Origin: an uncultured Rhizobiaceae group bacterium
GTDB lineage: Bacteria > Pseudomonadota > Alphaproteobacteria > Rhizobiales > Rhizobiaceae
DNA length: 64,000 nucleotides
Direction: 5' to 3'
Assembly: GCA_947501445.1 (NCBI GenBank)
Contig: CANMVS010000011.1
Coordinates: 62,001-126,000, forward strand
This document shows, piece by piece, positions 8,039-17,792 of this stretch. Each line of letters starts with the position of its first letter. The first letter of the stretch is position 1. A program made the position numbers and the translations under genes. The notes below the pieces were generated by a model. The model saw only the letters and a program-made list of their open reading frames with translations, did no database searches and was not told the DNA's origin.

Positions 8039-9064
8039 TCAGGCAGCCTGTTCCTGCGTCTGGTTCCAGTTGCCCATCGCAGCAAGCCCATTCATGCGTG
8101 CCCGGTGTGCAAAGGCTCTCTGGCCCGCAGCGACATTTTCGGTTTTTCCGCTCCAGGCTTTCAAACAGGCAGCCTGCAGTGCCCGGCCGTAAGAGAAGGT
8201 CAATTGCCAAGGCAGATCATGGGACGCGTTCATCGCCGACAGATGCGCAGTGGCTTCCTCGTCCGATTGTCCGCCGGACAAAAATGCAATGCCAGGAACG
8301 GATGCCGGAACCGTTGCCTTCAGGCAGCGCACGGTTTTGTCCGCGACTTCATCAACACTGGCGGTGCGGGCATTCTTGCCATCAATGACCATATTGGGCT
8401 TGAGGATCATGCCTTCAAGACTGACGCGCGCATCATATAGTTCAGCAAAGACCGTGCGCAGAACCTGTTCACTTACCTCAAGACACCGATCAATCGAGTG
8501 ATCACCCGGCACCCCGTCCATGGTGATTTCAGGCTCCACGATCGGCACGATGCCGTTCTCCTGACAAAGGGCCGCATAGCGTGCCAGCGCATGGGCATTG
8601 GCCTGGATGGCGCTGCATGTTGGCAGGCTGCCTGATATGGCTATGACGCCGCGCCATTTGGCAAAGCGTGCACCCAGGCCATGATACTCAACAAGTCTTT
8701 CGCGCAAGCCGTCGAGCCCCTCGGTTACTGTTTCACCTGCAAATCCGGGAAGTGGCTTGGCGCCACCATCAACCTTGATGCCGGCAACAGCGCCGGTTGA
8801 TCTGATGACATCGACCAGCGGCGTGCCATCGGCTGCCTTTTGGCGCAGGGTTTCATCAAACAGGATCACCCCTGATATGTGATCGCTCATGGCTTCGCGG
8901 GTGCGGAACAACATTTCACGATAATCGCGGCGATTTTCCTCGGTGCTGGCAACATTGATGCCGTCGAAGCGCTTCTTGATGGTGCCACTGGATTCGTCGG
9001 CGGCCAATATGCCTTTGCCCGGGGTTACCATTGCTGCGGCAATATCTTCAAGACGTTCGCTCAT
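8039..9064 (-). CDS. fba: Fructose-bisphosphate aldolase, class I
   Basis: A 341-aa class I aldolase that cleaves fructose 1,6-bisphosphate into DHAP and glyceraldehyde 3-phosphate through a lysine Schiff base. Visible signatures are GILAADESSGTIKKRF near the N terminus, VEPEI, the Schiff-base segment GMILKPNMV and FLSGGQSDEEA. The start at 9064 (MSERLEDIAAAM) has AAGGAGT 8 bases upstream. It is last in the tkt-gap-pgk-fba run on the minus strand, with 280 bp to pgk. Two LacI-type operator-like sites lie in that gap, suggesting separate control by a sugar-responsive regulator. Confidence 0.95.
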   Translation of the reverse strand: MSERLEDIAAAMVTPGKGILAADESSGTIKKRFDGINVASTEENRRDYREMLFRTREAMSDHISGVILFDETLRQKAADGTPLVDVIRSTGAVAGIKVDGGAKPLPGFAGETVTEGLDGLRERLVEYHGLGARFAKWRGVIAISGSLPTCSAIQANAHALARYAALCQENGIVPIVEPEITMDGVPGDHSIDRCLEVSEQVLRTVFAELYDARVSLEGMILKPNMVIDGKNARTASVDEVADKTVRCLKATVPASVPGIAFLSGGQSDEEATAHLSAMNASHDLPWQLTFSYGRALQAACLKAWSGKTENVAAGQRAFAHRARMNGLAAMGNWNQTQEQAA

Positions 9065-9218
9065 GGGGTTAGACTCCTTGCTGCGGTGTTGGCCGCTCGT
9101 TTTCTTGTTCGAAACAGGCCAAAGGCGCAATCAGCCACCGTTTGACCTGCTCGCGGACAGGCGCGTTTGCACTGCGGATAACAGAAGTCTTTTGTCAGGA
9201 AAATGGGGGGACGCCCAA

Positions 9219-9251
9219 TTGAATCGATTGAAATATATTCAATCGTTTGAA
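9219..9251. promoter_or_regulatory. Paired LacI-type operator-like sites upstream of fba
   Basis: TTGAATCGATTGAA (9219-9232) and TTCAATCGTTTGAA (9238-9251) both have a central CG and matching outer TTnAA/TTGAA arms, with centres 19 bp apart. GATTGAA-ATATA-TTCAATC forms a perfect dyad between them. They lie about 155 bp upstream of the fba start. LacI-family repressors prefer operators with a central CG; the regulator itself is not identified. Confidence 0.45.
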
Positions 9252-9344
9252 ATCCTCAGATCATTTTCGTCACCGGAGCGAAGCGGGAAAAAGCGGGTGA
9301 AATATGCTTTCCCCAACAGGCATTCGGGATATCGGTGAACAGCC

Positions 9345-10538
9345 TCAAGCCAGCGCGTTGACGCCCGGAAGTGGCTTGCCTTCCATCCATTCAAGGAACG
9401 CACCACCGGCCGTGGAGACATAGCTGAATTCATCGCCAACACCGGCATGATTGAGCGCCGCGACCGTGTCACCACCGCCGGCAACTGATACCAACAGGCC
9501 CTCGCTGGTTTGATGTGCCGCAAATCTGGCTGCATCCACGGTGGCAGTATCAAATGGCTCAATTTCAAAAGCACCAAGCGGGCCGTTCCATACGAGCGTT
9601 TTGGCCCGGCCAATCCAGTCATTGATGACCGCAACAGATTGTGGGCCAACATCAAGGATCATGCCCTGCGGATCAATGGCATCGACCGAGACTGTTTCAT
9701 TGTCAGCACCCGCCTTGAATTCGCGTGCAACGACGCCATCAACCGGCAGCACAAGCGCGCAATTGTTGGTTGCCGCCTCAATCATGATCTGTTTTGCGGT
9801 TGCTGCAAGATCGTGCTCGCACAGGGATTTGCCGACATCGGTTCCCTTGGCAGCCAGAAAAGTATTGGCCATGCCGCCACCGATCACCAGCGCGTCAACC
9901 TGTTTTACAAGGTTCATCAGCAGGTCCAGTTTTGTGGACACTTTCGCGCCGCCCACGATGGCTACAACGGGATGCTGGGGCTTGCCGAGACCTTTTTCCA
10001 GGGCTTCCAGTTCAGCCTGCATGGTGCGACCTGCATAGGCCGGGAGCAAATGGGCAATACCCTCGGTTGACGCATGTGCCCGGTGGGCAGCTGAAAAGGC
10101 ATCATTGACATAAATATCGCCATTGGCGGCCAATTGAGCGGCGAAGCCGGCCTCATTTTGCTCTTCACCGGCATGGAACCGAACATTCTCCAGCAGCAGA
10201 ATATCACCATCAGCCATTTCGCTGATGGCCTTCGTTGCCGTGTCACCGATGCAATCGGCTGCAAAATGCAACCGATGATCAATGGTTTCTTCAACAACCC
10301 CGGAAATGGGCTCAAGCGACAGGCCGGGAACCGGCTGTCCCGCTGGTCTGCCAAAATGGGCCATGAGGATGACTTTGGCGCCTTTACCGGACAATTCCAT
10401 CAGGGTGGGTGCAACCCGTTCTATGCGCGTTGTATCGCTGACGACACCATCTTTTACGGGCACATTCAAATCGACACGCACCAGCACATGTTTTCCTGCA
10501 AGCTCGCTCAGTTGATCAAGGGTTTTGAAGTTTGTCAT
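9345..10538 (-). CDS. pgk: Phosphoglycerate kinase
   Basis: A 397-aa monomeric kinase that transfers phosphate from 1,3-bisphosphoglycerate to ADP. The signature [14 protein letters not shown] is at the N terminus, with MAHFGRP, then [26 protein letters not shown] for the hinge and nucleotide side, and [16 protein letters not shown] near the C terminus. Length is standard. It is preceded by the DUF1272 gene with only 2 bp between stop and start, so the two are translationally close and probably coupled. Confidence 0.97.
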   Translation of the reverse strand: MTNFKTLDQLSELAGKHVLVRVDLNVPVKDGVVSDTTRIERVAPTLMELSGKGAKVILMAHFGRPAGQPVPGLSLEPISGVVEETIDHRLHFAADCIGDTATKAISEMADGDILLLENVRFHAGEEQNEAGFAAQLAANGDIYVNDAFSAAHRAHASTEGIAHLLPAYAGRTMQAELEALEKGLGKPQHPVVAIVGGAKVSTKLDLLMNLVKQVDALVIGGGMANTFLAAKGTDVGKSLCEHDLAATAKQIMIEAATNNCALVLPVDGVVAREFKAGADNETVSVDAIDPQGMILDVGPQSVAVINDWIGRAKTLVWNGPLGAFEIEPFDTATVDAARFAAHQTSEGLLVSVAGGGDTVAALNHAGVGDEFSYVSTAGGAFLEWMEGKPLPGVNALA

Positions 10539-10540
10539 AT

Positions 10541-10849
10541 TTATCGCTCGTCTGGCGGGATATCGGAAAGGGTTCGGATAAATGCTGGCAGTTGATCACG
10601 TGCGTATTTCAATGCGCGGCGCTGCGTTGATGCGGGCGAATTGACGAGACCGGTGCCGGTCCGGTGGGCAGATTGCGGCCGAATTGGCCGTTTTTCAAAA
10701 CCACCACCGCAGTTCGGACACACGTTGTGCAGCTGATTATCAACGCAGGATACACAAAAGGTGCATTCATAGGAGCATATCATCGCGTCGGGCGCATTGG
10801 CAGGCAGGTCCTTGTCGCAATATTCGCAATTTGGCCTGATCTCAAGCAT
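10541..10849 (-). CDS. DUF1272 zinc-ribbon-like protein between gap and pgk
   Basis: A 102-aa protein beginning [16 protein letters not shown] and carrying a dense cysteine array (CEYC, CSYEC, CVSC, CPNCGGG) within its first 50 residues, as in DUF1272 proteins of unknown function. The cysteines almost certainly bind zinc. The rest of the chain, with [15 protein letters not shown] near the end, is basic and unassigned. The usual DUF1272 protein is shorter, so the C-terminal 40 residues are an extension. The ATG at 10849 is preferred; an in-frame TTG at 10882 would add 11 residues. It sits inside the glycolytic operon, 2 bp before pgk. Confidence 0.8.
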   Translation of the reverse strand: MLEIRPNCEYCDKDLPANAPDAMICSYECTFCVSCVDNQLHNVCPNCGGGFEKRPIRPQSAHRTGTGLVNSPASTQRRALKYARDQLPAFIRTLSDIPPDER

Positions 10850-10911
10850 GCGCCCGCACCTGTTGACTGTGTTTACCCTCAATCCATGAGGCAGACTGAG
10901 GGTAAAATCCG

Positions 10912-11913
10912 TTAGATAAGTTTACCCATTGCAACCGCCGTATCGGACATGCGGTTTGAAAAGCCCCATTCGTTATCATACCACGTCAGGATACGCACAA
11001 ATGTGCCGTCAAGAACCTTGGTCTGATCCATGTGGAATATGGAAGAATGCGGGTCGTGGTTCATGTCCACGGAAACCAGTGGCTCATCGGTAAAGCCGAG
11101 AATACCCTTCAGCTCGCCATTGGCCGCTTCACGGATTGCAGCGTTGACCTCATCAATGCTGGTTTCGCGGCTGGCAATGAAATTCAGGTCCACAACCGAG
11201 ACATTTGGCGTTGGCACACGGATGGCGACACCATCAAGCTTGCCATTAAGTTCAGGCAATACAAGGCCAACAGCTTTGGCCGCACCGGTAGAGGTGGGGA
11301 TCATGGACATGGCAGCAGCACGGCCGCGGTAAAGATCCTTGTGCATTGTGTCCAGTGTTGGCTGGTCACCTGTGTAGGAATGGATCGTTGTCATGAAACC
11401 GCGTTCAATACCAATGGCATTGTTGAGCACATAGGCGACCGGCGAAAGACAATTGGTGGTGCATGATGCATTGGAAACAACCAGATCATCGCTGGTCAGG
11501 GCCTTGTCATTGACACCAAAAACGATTGTTTTGTCCGCCCCGCCGGCTGGTGCTGAAACCAGTACCCGTTTGGATCCGTTTTCCAGATGGAGCGCAGCCT
11601 TTTCACGGCTGGCGAAAATGCCGGTGCATTCCAGAGCGACATCGACATTGCCCCATGGCAGGTCTTTCGGGTCGCGGATCGCGGTTACCCTGATTGGTCC
11701 CTGACCAACGTCAATGGTATCGCCGTCAACTGTTACAGTGCCGGGAAAACGACCATGGACGCTGTCATAGCGGATCAAATGCGCATTTGTTTCCACCGGG
11801 CCTAGATCATTGATGGCAACGACTTCAATATCGGTGCGGCCGGATTCAATGATGGCGCGCAAAACATTACGGCCGATGCGACCAAATCCGTTGATGGCAA
11901 CTTTGACAGTCAT
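10912..11913 (-). CDS. gap: Glyceraldehyde-3-phosphate dehydrogenase, type I
   Basis: A 333-aa homotetrameric GAPDH that oxidises glyceraldehyde 3-phosphate with NAD and phosphate. [17 protein letters not shown] is the dinucleotide-binding start, SNASCTTNC contains the catalytic cysteine, and [12 protein letters not shown] is the C-terminal signature. The ATG at 11913 has GGAG 8 bases upstream; an in-frame TTG lies 6 bases earlier. It lies 57 bp downstream of tkt and 62 bp upstream of the DUF1272 gene, all in one direction, so it probably belongs to the tkt operon. Confidence 0.97.
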   Translation of the reverse strand: MTVKVAINGFGRIGRNVLRAIIESGRTDIEVVAINDLGPVETNAHLIRYDSVHGRFPGTVTVDGDTIDVGQGPIRVTAIRDPKDLPWGNVDVALECTGIFASREKAALHLENGSKRVLVSAPAGGADKTIVFGVNDKALTSDDLVVSNASCTTNCLSPVAYVLNNAIGIERGFMTTIHSYTGDQPTLDTMHKDLYRGRAAAMSMIPTSTGAAKAVGLVLPELNGKLDGVAIRVPTPNVSVVDLNFIASRETSIDEVNAAIREAANGELKGILGFTDEPLVSVDMNHDPHSSIFHMDQTKVLDGTFVRILTWYDNEWGFSNRMSDTAVAMGKLI

Positions 11914-11970
11914 GAACAATTCTCCGATCTGTAGTTATAGGATATGCAGCGTGCTGCAAATTTATTGATG

Positions 11971-13974
11971 TCAGCCGTTTTGTCCGGCAAGACTTTCCAG
12001 CCTTGCCTCAACGGCTTCAAATGCTGCGTCGGCGGTTATGCCAAAATGGCTGTAGAGCTCCTTATAGGGACCCGATGCACCAAAGCCATGCATGCCAATG
12101 AAAATACCGTCGTTATTGATGAACCTGTCCCAGCCCTGACGCACGCCCGCTTCAATGGCGACCTTGACGGGTGAGGTGCCCAAAATGGCTTCCTTGTACT
12201 CTTGCGACTGTTCTTCAAACAGCTCAAAGCACGGTACTGATACCACCCGCGCCGTATGGCCGGATGCTTCGATTTTTCTGGCGGCCTCCAGTGCGATCTC
12301 AATCTCCGAGCCGGATGCAAACAGCGTCACCGTTGCATCACTTGCCGGCACCAGGTCATAGGCGCCATAGGCACACATGTTTTCTTCGATGTAGCTGGTT
12401 CGCACCGTTGGCAGGTTCTGGCGGGTGAGCGCAATGCCTGACGGGCGGCTGTCTGATTCCAGCGCCAGCTGCCAGCACTCTGCAGTTTCTGTGGCATCAG
12501 CGGGCCGGAAAGTCAGCAGATTTGGGATGGCGCGCAGGGATGCAAGATGTTCAACCGGCTGGTGGGTTGGCCCATCTTCGCCAAGGCCGATGGAATCATG
12601 GGTTAAAACGTGAATAACACGTATGCCCATCAATGCGGCAAGGCGGATGGACGGGCGGCAGTAATCGGAAAAGATCAGAAAGCCACCGGAATAGGGGATA
12701 AGTCCCCCATGCAGTGCGATGCCATTCATGGCCGCGGCCATGCCGTGTTCGCGAATACCATAATGGATATAGCGACCGGAGAAATCATCCGGCGTAATCG
12801 ATTGCGTTTGCACAGTCTTGGTGTTGTTTGAACCGGTCAGATCGGCAGACCCGCCAATTGTCTCAGGCACCACACCGTTGATAACGTTCAAGGCAGCTTC
12901 TGATGATTTACGGGTTGCCATGGTGGGCTTTTCATCAGCGAGTTTTTTCTTGTAGGCATCGATTGCGCCATCAAAACCACCGGGCAGATCGCCCTTCATG
13001 CGGCGCGTGAAAGCTGTACGCTGCTCTGTTTCGCAGGCGGCGAGTTTTTCTTCCCAGGCCTTACGTTGCTTGGTTGAGCGCAGGCCGGTCAAACGCCAGC
13101 AGTCAAGAACATCGGATGGAACCTCGAAGGGTTCAGCGGTCCAGCCCAGCGCTTCACGTGCGCCGGCAATTTCGTCTGCGCCCAGCGGTGAACCATGGGC
13201 TTTGGCAGTTCCTGCCTTGTGTGGCGCACCAAATCCAATCTGCGTCTTGCAGGCAATCATGGTTGGCTTGTCGGAATTTTGCGCCGCTTCAAGTGCGGCG
13301 GCGATGGCTTCCGGATCGTGGCCATCAACAGCGTCGGTATTCCAGCCACAGGCCTTGAAACGGGCAATCTGATCGGTCGAATCCGACAGGCTGACCGCAC
13401 CATCAATGGAGATGGCATTATCGTCCCACAGGACGATCAGCTTGTTGAGCTTGAGGTGCCCGGCAAGCGTAATGGCTTCCTGGCTGATGCCTTCCATCAG
13501 GCAGCCATCGCCAGCCAGCGCGTAGGTATGGTGGTCAACGATGTCGCTGCCGAATTCATCGGCCAGTTTACGTTCGGCAATCGCCATGCCGACAGCATTT
13601 CCAAGGCCCTGGCCCAAAGGACCGGTGGTTGTTTCAATGCCGGCTGCGTGGCCGTATTCGGGATGACCAGCGGTTTTGAAACCCAATTGGCGGAAATTGC
13701 GGATTTCCTCAATCGTGATGTCTTCGTAACCAAGCAGATATAACAGCGAGTACATCAACATGGAGCCGTGACCGGCAGACAGTACAAACCGGTCGCGGTT
13801 TGGCCAGTCGGGGCGCTTTGGATCAAATGTCATGAACCTGTTGAATAATACGGTTGCTACGTCGGCAGCGCCCATGGGAAGGCCTGGATGGCCGGAATTG
13901 GCCTTTTCGACAGCATCCATTGAGAGAAAACGGATTGCGTTGGCCATCCGATCATGTTTTTCGCGTGAGATCAT
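11971..13974 (-). CDS. tkt: Transketolase
   Basis: A 667-aa thiamine-diphosphate enzyme of the pentose-phosphate pathway that moves two-carbon units between sugar phosphates. [15 protein letters not shown] and [14 protein letters not shown] lie in the N-terminal domain, [13 protein letters not shown] is the ThDP/metal motif, [19 protein letters not shown] lies in the Pyr domain, and [19 protein letters not shown] is also present. The start at [17 protein letters not shown] (13974) matches family starts; further upstream residues are rich in non-conserved sequence. It heads the run tkt-gap-DUF1272-pgk-fba. Confidence 0.96.
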   Translation of the reverse strand: MISREKHDRMANAIRFLSMDAVEKANSGHPGLPMGAADVATVLFNRFMTFDPKRPDWPNRDRFVLSAGHGSMLMYSLLYLLGYEDITIEEIRNFRQLGFKTAGHPEYGHAAGIETTTGPLGQGLGNAVGMAIAERKLADEFGSDIVDHHTYALAGDGCLMEGISQEAITLAGHLKLNKLIVLWDDNAISIDGAVSLSDSTDQIARFKACGWNTDAVDGHDPEAIAAALEAAQNSDKPTMIACKTQIGFGAPHKAGTAKAHGSPLGADEIAGAREALGWTAEPFEVPSDVLDCWRLTGLRSTKQRKAWEEKLAACETEQRTAFTRRMKGDLPGGFDGAIDAYKKKLADEKPTMATRKSSEAALNVINGVVPETIGGSADLTGSNNTKTVQTQSITPDDFSGRYIHYGIREHGMAAAMNGIALHGGLIPYSGGFLIFSDYCRPSIRLAALMGIRVIHVLTHDSIGLGEDGPTHQPVEHLASLRAIPNLLTFRPADATETAECWQLALESDSRPSGIALTRQNLPTVRTSYIEENMCAYGAYDLVPASDATVTLFASGSEIEIALEAARKIEASGHTARVVSVPCFELFEEQSQEYKEAILGTSPVKVAIEAGVRQGWDRFINNDGIFIGMHGFGASGPYKELYSHFGITADAAFEAVEARLESLAGQNG

Positions 13975-14401
13975 GACTTTTTTCAGCTTTATCAGGTGTC
14001 TTGTGGGAACCGGGGTCGGGCTCTGTTTGAAAGCAGGTGACACATAGCAGGTGCGCTCGTGGAGTCAATAAATGATCCCCTCACAAGCCGTGTTTGCCGC
14101 CTTTGAGACATGCAATTGGCTGGGGATAGAGGGGAAAACATGGCGCTTCTGCCCCGTTGTTGCCTAAATCACGGTGGAAGACGGTAAAGCCAAGGCAGTT
14201 GCATAGTGATTCATTTCAGTCCGCAATGCAGCATATTTGGCTGTGTTCAGCTGCATTGGCGTAATGGGAGGGGTTATCCCCAATCGAATTTGATACAATC
14301 GGCAACACGATTGACGATTGCTTCCTGTAGCGCTTAATCTTTGCTGCATAAGTGTCCGGGAATCAAAAGAATTGTGTACTCGCAGGGCACGGGACGGAAC
14401 A
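13975..14401. other. Divergent promoter region between tkt and the zapA operon
   Basis: About 430 bases without a supported gene. On the plus strand a possible sigma-70 promoter is TTGACG (14311-14316) with TTAATC about 17 bases later (14334-14339), which would serve the DUF4164-zapA genes. No repeat copy and no RNA gene were recognised. The tkt promoter must also lie here but no clear box stands out. Confidence 0.4.
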
Positions 14402-14674
14402 ATGCCAGGGGCGAAAACAGCAAAATCAGCACTCGACGGTCTCAGCAAGGTACTTTCGCGACTTGAAAATGCCGTGGATGGCCGTATGGAAAAAGAGCGT
14501 GACTTTGCCGATGCCGAAGAAGAGGTGCAACGTCTCAATACTGATCGTTCCCGCCTTGCTCAGGATCTGGACCAGTCGGAAGAACGGGCGATGCGACTGG
14601 AAGAGGCCAATCGCGAAGTCTCCCGCAGGTTGGTGACGGCTATGGAGACAATTCGGGCAGTTTTGGATCGATAG
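14402..14674 (+). CDS. DUF4164 coiled-coil protein upstream of zapA
   Basis: A 90-aa highly charged helical protein (residues LSRLENAVDGRMEKERDF, then DAEEEVQRLNTDRSRLAQDL and EERAMRLEEANREVSRRL). Heptad spacing suggests a coiled coil over most of its length. It fits the DUF4164 family, found just before zapA in Hyphomicrobiales. The ATG at 14402 follows GGACGGAAC. It ends 9 bp before zapA, so the two are one operon. A role in division is inferred only from this linkage. Confidence 0.8.
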   Translation: MPGAKTAKSALDGLSKVLSRLENAVDGRMEKERDFADAEEEVQRLNTDRSRLAQDLDQSEERAMRLEEANREVSRRLVTAMETIRAVLDR

Positions 14675-14683
14675 GGCAGGCAT

Positions 14684-15043
14684 ATGGCACAGGTCACAGT
14701 AAATATTGACGGCAAGGCCTACCGCATGGCCTGTGAAGAAGGCCAGGAAGAGCACCTGACCGAACTGGCGGCCAAATTTGATCGCTACGTCAATCATCTC
14801 AAGGGTGAATTTGGCGAAATAGGTGATCTGCGGCTGACGGTTATGGCCGGCATTCTTGTCATGGATGAATTGAGCGAAGTGCAACGCAAACTGCGCGGTC
14901 TTGAAAGTGAAGTCGGCAGCTTGAAAAAAACCCGGGATACGGCACTGGCTCAAGTCGAGGAAACCGAAGCCGCATTGGCCAAAAGCGTGCTGCAGGTAAC
15001 CGAACAGGTCGAGCGTATTGCCACCAAACTGGAAAAGACCTGA
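14684..15043 (+). CDS. zapA: Cell division protein ZapA
   Basis: A 119-aa FtsZ-ring-associated protein that bundles FtsZ protofilaments. The N-terminal globular part (VTVNIDGKAYRMACEEGQEE, HLTELAAKFDRYVNHLK) matches ZapA. GEIGDLRLTVMAGILVMDEL is followed by a long C-terminal coiled coil (EVQRKLRGLESEVGSLKK and onwards). The latter is typical of alphaproteobacterial ZapA. The gene follows the DUF4164 gene and precedes a LacI remnant and 6S RNA. Confidence 0.92.
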   Translation: MAQVTVNIDGKAYRMACEEGQEEHLTELAAKFDRYVNHLKGEFGEIGDLRLTVMAGILVMDELSEVQRKLRGLESEVGSLKKTRDTALAQVEETEAALAKSVLQVTEQVERIATKLEKT

Positions 15044-15060
15044 ACACCGGCAAATCCCTG

Positions 15061-15435
15061 GTACGCCGGGAAGGGAAAACACCACAGAACGGCTACCAAC
15101 TGACCTGTGATCTCCTCGGGCACGACAAACAACCTGACATCATCGTGGCTGCAACTGACAGCCTTGCCATTGGTGCCTATGTGGCACTCAAGGATGCAGG
15201 AAAACGAATCGGCGAAGATGTCGCCGTCGTTGCTTTCAACGATATCCCGGCAGCACGCCATTTGATGCCCCCGCTGACCATCGTAAAACTTCCTGCTGAA
15301 CTCATTGGCAAAACCGCTGTTGAATTGCTTCGCGAGCGCGCCGAAGGGCGCGTAACGACAAAGCGGGTCATTCTTGGGTCGGAAATTGTCTGGCGAGAGA
15401 GTTGCCGGAAACCTGACAAACAGCCTGACCGGTAG
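15061..15435 (+). pseudogene. Remnant of a LacI-family regulator (C-terminal sugar-binding half)
   Basis: An open frame reading NGYQLTCDLLGHDKQPDII, VAATDSLAIGAYVALKDAGK, RIGEDVAVVAFNDIP and LPAELIGKTAVELLRERAEG matches the periplasmic-binding-protein-like C-terminal domain of LacI-family repressors. The DNA-binding domain and about half of the effector domain are missing, and the frame runs back into the end of zapA without a credible start other than GTG 15145. I read this as a decayed gene, not a functional small protein. Confidence 0.75.
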
Positions 15436-15574
15436 CCTGATACCTGTCTGCGCCTGAATTAACCCCATTGCACAACCCGGTGGCAATCCAGCCCGCTGAG
15501 CAACAGTAATGATTTAAACAACCGTGCATTTTTGCACTGGCGCTTTGCAGGGCGCATCCTTATATTCGCCTCGC

Positions 15575-15735
15575 GTTCTGTGCCTCTCGACAGGAATCTC
15601 AATCCCCGGGGCCTTAATTGATCCTAAGGGAGCTGTCCCTGTTTAGACCCGTGGGTTTTTACATACGGCGCCCACCTACTTTGTAGGTTCCCGGGATCGT
15701 CATATTCCACCGTTTGATGCGGATCGCACCCATTT
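15575..15735 (+). ncRNA. ssrS: 6S RNA
   Basis: The stretch between the LacI remnant and the cyclo-ligase gene has the alphaproteobacterial 6S position and look. A TTATAT-type -10 box ends near 15565. The central part can pair: ATCCCCGGGG (about 15602-15611) with TTCCCGGGAT (about 15689-15698), enclosing a large GC-poor internal region with GGGAGCTGTCCC, CCCGTGGG and CCTACTTTGTAGG hairpins. 6S RNA binds RNA polymerase holoenzyme and mimics an open promoter. Exact ends are estimates. Confidence 0.7.
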
Positions 15736-15845
15736 CCAGGTTCCTTTGGTGTGAGTACAAAACCCCTCAGGAACAGATTCCAAATCGGTTGGTGCAACAA
15801 ACAGGCATTCCACCCGTTCGCCCTGATTGTCAGGAAAGCCCCCAC

Positions 15846-16433
15846 ATGGATAATCGTGAGCTTAAAGCCCAATTGCGCCGCGCAGCGCTTGCCAGTCGCG
15901 ACGCGATGAGTGTTGAGGCGCGTATCGAGGCCAGCCTGGCGATTGAGCAGCACGGACGCGCAGCCATTGGTTCGGTGAGTGGTGCCATCATATCCGGGTT
16001 CTGGCCTATCCGTTCCGAGGTGGACATCAGGCCGTTGCTCTTTGCCTTCCAGCAGGCGAATGCACGGCTTTGCCTGCCTGTTGTCATTGATAAACAAACC
16101 ATTGTCTTTCGTGAATTGTTGCGTGGCGCACCGATGATTGACACAGGTTTTGGTATTGCCGGACCGGGACCGGAAGCCGTAGTGCTGGATCCGACCATCA
16201 TGCTGGTACCATTGGCCGCATTTGATGCAAAAGGCCACCGCATCGGCTATGGCGCGGGCTATTATGACAGGGCAATAACCGCACTGCACGACAAGGGACA
16301 TGCACCGAAACTCATCGGTGTTGCTTTCGATGGACAGGAAGTCGAAGCAGTGCCCCACGAGCCACACGATGTGGCATTGAGCGCAATATTAACACAAAGC
16401 GGGTTGCGACAGGTGCCTGCGGACGGGTCGTAG
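15846..16433 (+). CDS. 5-formyltetrahydrofolate cyclo-ligase
   Basis: A 195-aa ATP-dependent enzyme (5-FCL, MTHFS) converting 5-formyl-THF to 5,10-methenyl-THF. It begins MDNRELKAQLRRAALASRD; the ATP and folate signature appears as MLVPLAAFDAKGHRIGYGAG followed by YYDRAI, the usual GxGxGYYDR motif. ATG 15846 has AGGAAAG upstream. The linkage of 6S RNA and this gene (ygfA in gammaproteobacteria) is widely conserved. Four bases separate it from ymdB. Confidence 0.93.
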   Translation: MDNRELKAQLRRAALASRDAMSVEARIEASLAIEQHGRAAIGSVSGAIISGFWPIRSEVDIRPLLFAFQQANARLCLPVVIDKQTIVFRELLRGAPMIDTGFGIAGPGPEAVVLDPTIMLVPLAAFDAKGHRIGYGAGYYDRAITALHDKGHAPKLIGVAFDGQEVEAVPHEPHDVALSAILTQSGLRQVPADGS

Positions 16434-16437
16434 ATAT

Positions 16438-17256
16438 ATGAGATTTCTGTTTTTGGGTGACATGGTCGGTCGGTCCGGTCGCACCGCCGTATGGGACAGG
16501 TTGCCGGGGCTGATCAGTGACTACAATTTTGATTTTGTTGTCGTCAATGGTGAGAATGCGGCGGGTGGATTCGGTATTACCGAGGAGATTTTTGTCAAAA
16601 CCATTGATGCCGGTGCTGACGTTGTGACAACCGGCAATCATGTCTGGGACCAGCGCGAGGCGCTGGGTTTTTGTGAGCGACATGAGCGCTTTATCCGCCC
16701 GGCCAATTATCCGGCGGGCACACCGGGGCATGGTTCGGGCCTGTTTATCGCGCGCAACGGTGCCCGGGTTCTGGTGAGCAATATTATGGGGCGCGTATTC
16801 ATGCACCCCGATCTGGATGATCCATTCATGGCTGCCGAGCGCGAGCTTTCCGCCTGTCCACTTGGTGATCAGGCCGATGCGGTGATTTTTGACTTCCACG
16901 CTGAAGCCACCAGCGAAAAACAGTGCTTTGCCCATTTTGTTGATGGTCGCGCCAGTCTGGTTGTTGGCACCCATACCCATGTACCCACTGCTGATCACCA
17001 GATTCTGAACGGTGGTACGGCCTATATGTCGGACGCAGGCATGTGCGGTGATTATGATTCGTCCCTTGGCATGGAAAAGGAGGAACCGATCAACCGGTTT
17101 ATCTCCAAAGTCCCCAAGGGTCGTTTTGAGGCGGCTACGGGACCGGCGACAATCTGCGGCGTGGCAGTGGAGATATCAGACCGCACAGGCCTGGCGACAA
17201 GCATTCAGCCATTGCGGATGGGTGCGCGACTGGCTGAGGCATTGCCTGTTTTTTGA
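16438..17256 (+). CDS. YmdB-family metallophosphoesterase
   Basis: A 272-aa calcineurin-like phosphoesterase of the TIGR00282/YmdB family, whose studied members hydrolyse 2',3'-cyclic nucleotides. Metal-binding motifs are RFLFLGDMVGRSGR (Asp), VVVNGENAAGGFG (Asn-Glu), TTGNHVWDQRE (Asn-His), FDFHAEATSEK (His) and VVGTHTHVPTAD (His pair). All expected ligands are present and length is standard. It is coupled to the cyclo-ligase gene with a 4-bp gap. Confidence 0.92.
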   Translation: MRFLFLGDMVGRSGRTAVWDRLPGLISDYNFDFVVVNGENAAGGFGITEEIFVKTIDAGADVVTTGNHVWDQREALGFCERHERFIRPANYPAGTPGHGSGLFIARNGARVLVSNIMGRVFMHPDLDDPFMAAERELSACPLGDQADAVIFDFHAEATSEKQCFAHFVDGRASLVVGTHTHVPTADHQILNGGTAYMSDAGMCGDYDSSLGMEKEEPINRFISKVPKGRFEAATGPATICGVAVEISDRTGLATSIQPLRMGARLAEALPVF

Positions 17257-17437
17257 CGGATTGATGCCCGTTCTGCCTCGCATACGACATCACTTCACCA
17301 CCTGTCAGATAGCCAATTTGCTCGGTGAAGCCGCTGCCATATAAAAAAATATCAATCAAATGTCGATTTCGTCATTGCCCGTTCGTCTGGTTAGTACAGA
17401 CGCACGAAGCTTCTGTTTTGAGACAGGGAGAAATGAC

Positions 17438-17791
17438 ATGCAGTATATGTGCCTAATCTATTCAGGCGAAGGAACCGGACCTCAGCCAGATACGCCGGAA
17501 ATTGGAGCCTATATGCAGGCCTATGGAGCCTTTACCGAAAAGGTCAGAGCTGATGGTAAATTTGTAGGCGGCGATGCCTTGCAGCCGATTGCAACAGCAA
17601 CCACCGTATCCGTGCGCGATGGCAAAACAGAAACCATGGATGGTCCGTTTGCCGAAACCAAGGAACAATTAGGCGGATATTACCTGCTTGATTGTGCGGA
17701 TCTGGATGAAGCCATTAAATATGCTGCGATGATCCCAACGGCCACCCATGGTCGTATCGAGGTGCGGCCTGTGGTTGTCTGGGACAATTAG
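17438..17791 (+). CDS. DGPF-domain YciI-family protein
   Basis: A 117-aa ferredoxin-fold protein of the YCII-related/DGPF family: MQYMCLIYSGEG, then ETMDGPFAETKEQLGGYYLL, and PTATHGRIEVRPVV. DGPF proteins are typically encoded next to ECF42-type sigma factors, and one such sigma gene lies 1.4 kb downstream (19199). ATG 17438 follows GGGAG. The stop codon TAG (17789-17791) is the first triplet of repeat copy 3, so this gene's 3' end coincides with an inserted element. Confidence 0.88.
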   Translation: MQYMCLIYSGEGTGPQPDTPEIGAYMQAYGAFTEKVRADGKFVGGDALQPIATATTVSVRDGKTETMDGPFAETKEQLGGYYLLDCADLDEAIKYAAMIPTATHGRIEVRPVVVWDN

Positions 17792-17792
17792 G

